A stretch of DNA of 64,000 nucleotides, taken from contig CANFUT010000013.1 in assembly GCA_947450325.1 (NCBI GenBank), positions 51,797-115,796 on the forward strand, read 5' to 3'. The DNA is from Flavobacteriia bacterium (GTDB lineage Bacteria > Bacteroidota > Bacteroidia > Flavobacteriales_D > Crocinitomicaceae). Both the position numbers and the translations under genes were made by a program. The notes beneath the pieces were generated by a model. It ran no database searches. It worked only from the letters and a program-made list of their open reading frames with translations, and was not told the origin of the DNA. Numbering within the stretch: position 1 is the first letter of the stretch; each line of letters starts with the position of its first letter. This document shows, one piece after another, positions 52,944 to 60,200 of the stretch.

Positions 52944-52948
52944 GAATC

Positions 52949-55309
52949 ATGATCAAAAGGGTTTTTCACACATGTAAGATTTGGACAAGAAAGTTCAGAA
53001 AAAGATTGGTTGTCTTCGGATTTCCGATTTTCTTGTTGTGGTTTATCTTTTGTTTGCCGACGAATTTATTTGAAGACAGCACTTCAACTGTACTTTTAGA
53101 TCGAAATGGAAATTTATTAGGAGCGAAAATCGCTGATGATGGTCAATGGAGATTTCCTGAAAAATTGGACGTTCCACCCAAATTTGCCGCATGTTTGATT
53201 GAATTTGAAGATAAAAATTTCTACACCCACATCGGAATCAGCGCCAAAGGAATTGGTCGTGCGTTGGTTCAAAACTTTAGAAGCAAAAAAGTCGTCAGCG
53301 GTGGAAGTACGATTACGATGCAATTGGCACGCGTCATGCGGAAAAATCCTTCGAGAACATACAGTGAAAAAATCATTGAAATGTTTCTGGCAATGCGTAT
53401 TGAAATTCGCTATTCGAAAGATGAAATTCTTGGTTTGTATGCTTCGCACGCTCCGTTTGGAAGCAATGTCGTTGGTTTAGAAACTGCATCGTGGCGATTT
53501 TTTGGTCGTTCGGCTGCCAATTTAAGTTGGGCTGAAAATGCAACGTTGGCTGTTCTCCCCAATGCACCGGGATTGATTTACCCGGGAAAAAATCACGATT
53601 TATTGCTTGACAAACGCAATCGATTACTCAAGCAATTGTATGACAAAAAGGTGATTGACGCTACCACCTTTGAATTGGCGATTTCTGAACCTTTGCCTGA
53701 TAAACCTTTGCGATTGCCTCAATTGGCGCCTCATTTATTGGAAAAATTTATCCAAGAAGGAAGAAAAGGACAGTTGATAGAATGCTCTCTAGATCAAAAT
53801 CTGCAAGAAAAAGCCATGTTGCAATTGCAAATTCACCATGAATTGTTGTCTGAAAATCAGATTATGAACGGCGCAATCATGATTACATCTGTGAAAACGG
53901 GTGAAGTTTTGGCTTATGTAGGAAATACAAAAACGGAAGACGTCGAAAATTCGAGTGATGTAAATTGCATTCAAGCACCAAGAAGTACTGGAAGTATTTT
54001 GAAACCATTTTTGTACGCAAAAAGCTTGGAAGACGGTATTTTGACGCCTGATATGTTGGTCACAGATATTCCTTCCCAATTTGGAAGTTTTACACCGAAA
54101 AATTTTTCAGGACAATATGACGGCGCGCTGCCTGCGAGTAAAGCACTTTCGCGTAGTTTAAATATTCCGATGGTGCATTTGTTGAACCAATATGGCTTGA
54201 CGAAATTTTACGAAGATTTGAAAAAGTATGGAATGACCACTTTAACCAAACCTTCGCGACATTATGGATTATCGCTCATTCTTGGGGGTGCAGAAGCGAA
54301 ATTGTTTGAGTTGAGTTCAGCTTATACGCAAATGGCGCAAGAATTGAAATTTGGCTACACGATGCCTTGTGTGTTGACCAAAAAATCGGAGGAAGAAATC
54401 AAAAATTATCCAAAAAACACCAAAAAAATCACGGATCGAGGATGTATTTATAGCACTTTTGATGCGATGGTAGAAGTGAATCGACCAGACGAAGACAACA
54501 ATTGGCGTACATTCAGTTCTTCTCAAAAAATCGCTTGGAAAACAGGTACAAGTTTTGGTTTTCGTGACGCGTGGGCGATTGGAATCACTCCTGATTATGT
54601 AGTTGCAGTTTGGGTTGGAAATGCGGATGGCGAAGGTAGACCAGGTTTGACAGGAATCAGTGCGGCTGCGCCTTTGATGTTTGATGTTTTCAGACAATTG
54701 CCCACTTCAGAAAAATGGTTTAAAGCGCCCAAGAATTCAATGGTTATGGTTCCGATTTGTCATGAAAGTGGTCACAGAGCTTCCAATTTTTGCGTTCAAA
54801 AAGATTGGCGCTGGATTCCCAAAACGAGTTTAGATTCTAAAGCTTGTCCTTATCACCAATTGATTCATTTGAGCAAAACAACTAGTCAACGAGTGGACAG
54901 CGATTGCGAAAATGTGTTCAACATGAAACATGAAAAGTGGTTTGTATTGCCGTCAATCATTGAAAAGTATTACAAATTCAATCATCCGAATTACAGAACA
55001 CTGCCTGAATATAAACCAGAATGTTTGTCTAAAATTTCAGACAAAGCAATTGGAATTATTTATCCGAAGAATAAAAGTAAAATCTATGTTCCGATTGAGA
55101 TTGATGGAAAGCAAGGTCGCACCATTTTTGAAGCAACACATCGAAATATGAATACTAAAATCTATTGGCATTTGGATGAAAATTACATCGGTGAAACCAA
55201 AGAAATACACCAATTATCTTTGAATCCTAGTGTAGGATTACACAAATTGATGCTTGTGGATGAAAATGGTATTGTGCAGGAAATAGAATTCGAAGTGATT
55301 GGAAAATAG
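52949..55309 (+). CDS. pbpC: Penicillin-binding protein 1C
   Basis: A 786-residue bifunctional peptidoglycan synthase. A membrane helix (residues about 20-37) is followed by a glycosyltransferase domain with EFEDKNFYTHIGISAKG (catalytic Glu) and SGGSTITMQLAR. The transpeptidase has SILK (Ser-x-x-Lys) in RSTGSILKPFLYAK, SRSLNIP (Ser-x-Asn) and KTGTS. The C-terminal BiPBP_C domain follows VCHESGHRA-like sequence with several Cys. The length and domain order match PbpC. An alpha-2-macroglobulin gene, its usual neighbour in Proteobacteria, lies 2 kb downstream. The upstream in-frame ATG at 52817 is not supported. Confidence 0.95.
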   Translation: MIKRVFHTCKIWTRKFRKRLVVFGFPIFLLWFIFCLPTNLFEDSTSTVLLDRNGNLLGAKIADDGQWRFPEKLDVPPKFAACLIEFEDKNFYTHIGISAKGIGRALVQNFRSKKVVSGGSTITMQLARVMRKNPSRTYSEKIIEMFLAMRIEIRYSKDEILGLYASHAPFGSNVVGLETASWRFFGRSAANLSWAENATLAVLPNAPGLIYPGKNHDLLLDKRNRLLKQLYDKKVIDATTFELAISEPLPDKPLRLPQLAPHLLEKFIQEGRKGQLIECSLDQNLQEKAMLQLQIHHELLSENQIMNGAIMITSVKTGEVLAYVGNTKTEDVENSSDVNCIQAPRSTGSILKPFLYAKSLEDGILTPDMLVTDIPSQFGSFTPKNFSGQYDGALPASKALSRSLNIPMVHLLNQYGLTKFYEDLKKYGMTTLTKPSRHYGLSLILGGAEAKLFELSSAYTQMAQELKFGYTMPCVLTKKSEEEIKNYPKNTKKITDRGCIYSTFDAMVEVNRPDEDNNWRTFSSSQKIAWKTGTSFGFRDAWAIGITPDYVVAVWVGNADGEGRPGLTGISAAAPLMFDVFRQLPTSEKWFKAPKNSMVMVPICHESGHRASNFCVQKDWRWIPKTSLDSKACPYHQLIHLSKTTSQRVDSDCENVFNMKHEKWFVLPSIIEKYYKFNHPNYRTLPEYKPECLSKISDKAIGIIYPKNKSKIYVPIEIDGKQGRTIFEATHRNMNTKIYWHLDENYIGETKEIHQLSLNPSVGLHKLMLVDENGIVQEIEFEVIGK

Positions 55310-55313
55310 AGAT

Positions 55314-55730
55314 CTATAATTTTTCGCAATCTAAAGTAACCGTTGGAAATTGATAACAAGTTGTGTTACATTCCTCATTGGTATTGTCTTTGAACTTGGT
55401 TCCATCTAATGCTACAATTGTTTGATTTGAAGTTACATAATACGCTTCTGCCGCATATCTTTTTCCAACCGGCAAATAAAATGTAATATTACTTTGATAT
55501 ACTGTATCGCTCCACAAAATTACATTGTCTTCCACGTATCCGTCATACAAAATCACAGGAACGCCAGGTTGACCAGCTTCGTAAGAAATATTGATAGTAA
55601 CATCTCCGCTGTCAATTTTTTCAGTGTTGCAAGAAGTCGAAACTTGACAATTTGGATCAGTTTTATTGCAACTTGATAAAAGGACAATTCCAGAACAATT
55701 CAAAACTAAGAAAGTTAAATATTTTATCAT
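55314..55730 (-). CDS. Small lipoprotein of unknown function
   Basis: A 138-residue lipoprotein: signal peptide ending VLLSSC (lipid Cys21). The mature part contains several Cys (CNKTDPNCQVSTSCNT near the N-terminus and EECNTTC and DCEKL at the end), which suggests disulfides, and beta-rich segments DVTINISYEAGQPGVPVILYDG. I do not recognise a family. It lies 10 bases after the gene at 55741 on the same strand, and convergent with pbpC with a four-base gap. Confidence 0.6.
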   Translation of the reverse strand: MIKYLTFLVLNCSGIVLLSSCNKTDPNCQVSTSCNTEKIDSGDVTINISYEAGQPGVPVILYDGYVEDNVILWSDTVYQSNITFYLPVGKRYAAEAYYVTSNQTIVALDGTKFKDNTNEECNTTCYQFPTVTLDCEKL

Positions 55731-55740
55731 TTTAGAAAAT

Positions 55741-56298
55741 TTACAAATTAATAATTCCTGTCAACATGATTTTGCTGTCGGATACATTTGTTAGGTGATC
55801 GTTAAACTGCATATATCCCAATTTTAAATATCCTACATCATTGAAATTTAAGCACAAACCTCCGAATGGTGCAGCAACAAAAAATTTATCAGCATCGATT
55901 TTGGTTCCTTTGTAATTTCCTAAAAGTAAACCAGTTCTAACACCCGCAAAAAGTTGCAATTTGTAGCCAAAAACATCAAAATGCAAAAATCGCTTATCGA
56001 GATCTAAGGAAATCAAATATTTCTGTTCACGGTATTGTCTCACGATATTATTTTCCGACTTGATTTGCACTTTTTTATAAAACGGTCTCAAATTGAATCC
56101 AACGCGAGCGCCCCATTCAAAGCCTAAATCTTCAATACCAGCAGACAAACCAATCATATAATCTTGCAGATTGAAATCATTGTTGATGCTGAGTGTGGTA
56201 ACAATCTCAATTTTCTTTGTCGTTTTAGCGCTTTCCCCAACTTGACTTGAGCAAATTTGGGTTGATAGGATCAATAAAAAAAGAAAAATATACTTCAT
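55741..56298 (-). CDS. Exported protein, probable outer-membrane beta-barrel
   Basis: A 185-residue protein with signal peptide (LILSTQICSSQ). The mature portion alternates hydrophobic and polar residues and contains GVRTGLLLGNYKGT and LKLGYMQFNDHL, consistent with a barrel or a beta-sandwich like those of OmpW/PorT-type small proteins. It is co-directional with the lipoprotein at 55314, 10 bases downstream. A TACATTTG box is at 56322-56329 on the minus strand. Function unknown. Confidence 0.55.
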   Translation of the reverse strand: MKYIFLFLLILSTQICSSQVGESAKTTKKIEIVTTLSINNDFNLQDYMIGLSAGIEDLGFEWGARVGFNLRPFYKKVQIKSENNIVRQYREQKYLISLDLDKRFLHFDVFGYKLQLFAGVRTGLLLGNYKGTKIDADKFFVAAPFGGLCLNFNDVGYLKLGYMQFNDHLTNVSDSKIMLTGIINL

Positions 56299-56321
56299 AG
56301 GAAAAAGCTAACAATACCTGA

Positions 56322-56329
56322 CAAATGTA
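56322..56329 (-). promoter_or_regulatory. Candidate -7 box TACATTTG
   Basis: The minus strand reads TACATTTG, an exact TAnnTTTG match, 23 bases before ATG 56298 of the small barrel gene. Confidence 0.4.
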
Positions 56330-56402
56330 AAACTTTTGCCTTTTGAAACATGAAAAACTATCTAAAGAACTAAATTTAACGCATTTGCGCTATTAGTCTC
56401 AA

Positions 56403-56436
56403 TTTTGGAATATCGGAATATGGCGATATTCCAAAA
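56403..56436. repeat. Best-preserved unit of the AATATCG palindromic repeat
   Basis: Left arm TTTTGGAATATCG (56403-56415) and right arm CGATATTCCAAAA (56424-56436) are perfect 13-bp inverted repeats around the centre GAATATGG. It is the longest hairpin of the family in the window. Confidence 0.75.
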
Positions 56437-56509
56437 TACAGATGCACAGCCGCTTTTAGGAAATACAAAGATTTAGGTTTCTGGTCAATCAGTTCAAATG
56501 CGCCTAATT

Positions 56510-56536
56510 CGCAATATCGGAATATGGGGATATTCC
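56510..56536. repeat. Degenerate unit of the AATATCG palindromic repeat
   Basis: CGCAATATCGGAATATGGGGATATTCC matches the unit at 56403 with changes in both arms. It lies 74 bases after that unit in the same orientation. Confidence 0.6.
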
Positions 56537-56642
56537 AATAAATCAACCATCAAAAATCAAGTTTATTAGATGTTGATAATTCGCTCTTTTTTTAAGTTAT
56601 TAGATTGTATTTCTAAATCGAAAATACTTACTTTTACTTTCA

Positions 56643-57170
56643 ATGTCAGTGATCATTTTAGTCGGTTTTATGGGCTGTGGCAAATCTACGTTTGGTAGAA
56701 AACTTGCCAAGCAATTGAATTATCAATTCATGGATGCCGACGATTCCATTGAAGCCAAATACAAATTAAAAGTCAAAGATATTTTCAGTCAATTTGGTGA
56801 AGCACATTTTCGAAAATTGGAAGAAAAATTCATTTTGGATTTGGACAATCAACAAAATATCGTTTTAGCAACGGGAGGAGGAATGCCTTGTTTTGGAAAG
56901 AATATTGATTTGCTGAATCAATTGGGTACCACGTTTTATTTGCAACGGTCTGTTCCTGAATTGGTACATCGATTAATTAACGCCAAACGACCGAGACCTT
57001 TAATCCACGGAAAAAATCAATCAGAATTGACGGAATTTATTGAAGAACTGTTGCCAAAAAGAGAAACTTTTTACCTTAAATCTCACCATGTTTTAAATCG
57101 AGATCAACAAAACCCGCTGTTTGTTCAAATGCTTCTAAATCAAAAATCAGGAACAGTAAACAGCGATTAA
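56643..57170 (+). CDS. aroK: Shikimate kinase
   Basis: A 175-residue P-loop kinase that phosphorylates shikimate at O3. GFMGCGKSTFGRKLA is the Walker A loop, FMDADDSIE carries the conserved Asp pair, FRKLEEKF and GGGMPC are the shikimate-binding motifs, and RPRPLI is the lid region. The length is that of AroK/AroL enzymes. It stands alone here; aroE is at 27092. It is separated from the alpha-2-macroglobulin gene by 100 bases with its own CATCTTTG box. Confidence 0.95.
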   Translation: MSVIILVGFMGCGKSTFGRKLAKQLNYQFMDADDSIEAKYKLKVKDIFSQFGEAHFRKLEEKFILDLDNQQNIVLATGGGMPCFGKNIDLLNQLGTTFYLQRSVPELVHRLINAKRPRPLIHGKNQSELTEFIEELLPKRETFYLKSHHVLNRDQQNPLFVQMLLNQKSGTVNSD

Positions 57171-57270
57171 TATCCAAATCACAACGCTTAATAAATCAAG
57201 ATCTGCAAGCTATCAATTCAGACGATTAAATAGAAAATTAAAAATCATCTTTGCTTTAAATATTGAAATT

Positions 57271-60200
57271 ATGAAATTACAACGCATTATTCTTCATTCA
57301 CTTTTATTGGTTCTTGGACTCACGTTTTGGGGTTGTAGCTCAAGTCCTGAAATTATCAAAATTGACCCAGCTTATGGTGAATATATTTCTGGATATTCGT
57401 CTGGAATGATTACCAGAAAGTCAAATATTCGAATCGAATTGGCTGAAGGAGTGCCAACCAATTCTGAGGTAGAAGGCGCTTTGCCGGATTCAACTTTATT
57501 GGAAGATATTTTTTCTTTCGAGCCTGCTGTTGAAGGTAGAGCCGTTTGGATCAGCGATCGCGTAATCGAATTTGTTCCGTTTGAAACACTACCTGCCAAT
57601 CAATTTTATACGGTTGATTTTGATTTAGAGCGCGTTGCCAAAGTGAAAGACAATTATGAAAACTTTAAATTTCAATTTTCAACTTTTCAACAGACACTTT
57701 TTGTTGAAACCAACGGACTATCAAGCTACGATGATTACTATTCTGAATGGCAAAAATTGGAAGGAAGCATCATGACTTCAGATTTTGAAGATACAACGAA
57801 ATTGAAGCAAACCATTCGCGCCACGCAAGACGGAAAACCCTTGAAATTGACTTTGAGCGAAAGTTATTACGATGAAAATCGATACGATTTCACTTTCGAC
57901 AGTATCGCTAGAACTGAAAAAGCAAGTAAAGTTATTGTAACTTGGGATGGAACACCTATCGAATCAATCAGTCGCGGAAAAAGAGAAATTGACGTTCCTG
58001 CTTTAGGTGATTTTCTTATTTTGAGTTCGAAAGTAATCGACAACGAAGAGCAATATGTTGAGGTAAGATTCAGTGAACCAATTGATCCGAATCAAAATTT
58101 GAATGGAATTATCACCATTGAAGGAATTGATAAGTTGACTTATAGTGTAGATTATAACACGGTGAATATATATTTTACAAAACGATATTTAGGCACCAAA
58201 AAATTATCCATCAGCAACGGGATTCGCAATGCCAAAGGATATAAAAAGTTGGAGGATTTTTATTCTTACATCACTTTCGAAGAACCAAAACCTTTGGTGC
58301 GACTCAAAGGAAACGGAAGTATTTTGCCAAGTTCCAACGGATTGATTTTTCCATTTGAATCTATTAGTTTGAAGTCTGTGGATGTACGTGTGATTAAAAT
58401 CTACGAAACCAACGTTCATCACTTTTTACAAGTCAATAATTTGGATGGAAATGATGAATTGACGCGTTTCGGAAAAGTTGTTGCTGAGAAAAAAATCAGA
58501 TTAGACTATAACAAAAAAGCCAATTTAAAAGAATGGACGCAACACGTGATTGACTTGGAAAAATTAATCAAACCAGATCCAGGTGCAATTTACCGCGTAA
58601 GTATCAAATTCAATAAAAGCGATGCGATTTGCGATTGTGAATCTGACGAGGACGCGGAGGAAACTTCTTATGAAAACGAAGAATATGAAAGTTCTCAAGA
58701 GGAAGAAGATCCAAATTGGAATGAGAATTTATGGAACAGTTACGGTTTTGACGGTGGCTACGATACTTGGGATTATTATTCAGAAGATTACTCTGCTTGT
58801 GACAATAGTTACTACAACGGAAAAGCGGTTAGCAGAAACATTTTGGCGTCAGATTTAGGAATGATTTTCAAACTCGACCAAGACAAAACTTCGCATGCAT
58901 TTGTAAATGATTTAATTACCACGAAGCCGATTCAGAATGCTGAAGTGCAATATTTTGATTATTCAAAACAACTCATCGCTTCAGGAATGACCGATGCAAA
59001 TGGAATGTTGGATATTAAACTGAGTGAAAAACCGTTCTTAATGATTGCCAAATTGGGCAAACAACGTGGCTATTTAAAATTGCTCGACGGATACACAAAT
59101 TCCTTGAGTAAGTTTGATGTAGAAGGTGAATTGGTTCAAAAAGGTGTCAAGGGTTTTATCTACGGAGAACGAGGTGTGTGGCGTCCAGGTGATTCATTGT
59201 ACTTGACATTTATCTTAGAAAATAAATTGCACAAAATTCCAGAAAATCACCCTGTGAAATTTGAACTGCAAGATCCAAATGGTCAGATTATTTATCAAAT
59301 AACCAAAACGAAACACGTCAATGGAATGTACGATTTCAGGGCGCAAACGAGCACAGAATCTCCAACTGGAAATTATACAGCTTATGTTCGCGTTGGAAAT
59401 ATCACGTTTTCTAAAAATCTGAAAGTTGAGACCATTAAACCAAATCGATTGAAGATTTATTTGGACGAAAAACACACCAAGCATAAAGACAGTTCTTTGC
59501 TTTCAGTAAAATGGTTGCACGGCGCCGTTGCGAAGAATTTGAAAGTTCTTGTTAATGCCAAAATCAGTCAAACAAATACCACTTTTGATCAATTCAAAAA
59601 GTACGAGTTTGATTCGCCGATTCGTCAATACAATACCAATGATGAATTTGTTTTTGAAGGCAATTTGGACTCCAAAGGAGAAGCCATGATCAACACTAAA
59701 TTGAATATTGGCAACAATGCACCAGGAATGATGCGCGCAACTTACATCACGAAAGTTTTTGAAAAAGGAGGAGATTTCAGCATCGATCGAACTTCAATTC
59801 CATATTCTCCTTTCAAGACGTATGTTGGAATTCAAGCGCCAGCAACGAAAAGCTACGACAACTCACTCGAAACTGGAAATAATTACAAGTTTGATGTGGT
59901 CACAGTTGCAGAAAATGGAAACCTAACAAGTACGAAAAAATTGCAGGTTAAAATCTACAAAATTCAATGGCGTTGGTGGTATGAGCAAGGAGAAGAAGAT
60001 GTTGCAAATTACATTGGTCGTTCTGGAACAATTGTCGTTCAAGACACTTTAATCAGCGCACCAAATGGAAAAAGTTCGTTCAATTTCAAAATCAAATATC
60101 CTGATTATGGAAGATATTTGATGACTGTAACTGATTTAGAAGGTCAACACCAAACTGGAACAATTGTCACAGTTGATTGGCCATATTGGAGCAGAGCAAA

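Larger units (their letters stand above)
56299..56642. other. Gene-free 344-base region between divergent genes
   Basis: It holds the TACATTTG box for the minus-strand gene (56322-56329), two copies of the AATATCG palindrome (56403-56436 and 56510-56536) and an AT-rich segment before aroK with TACTTTTA near 56628, a one-base-off promoter box. No open frame or RNA structure beyond these was found. Confidence 0.6.

Noticed and set aside
52817..52948. Longer pbpC starting at 52817
   Set aside because: The extra 44 residues are unlike PBP1C and the promoter box lies inside them; the ATG at 52949 gives the normal N-terminus.
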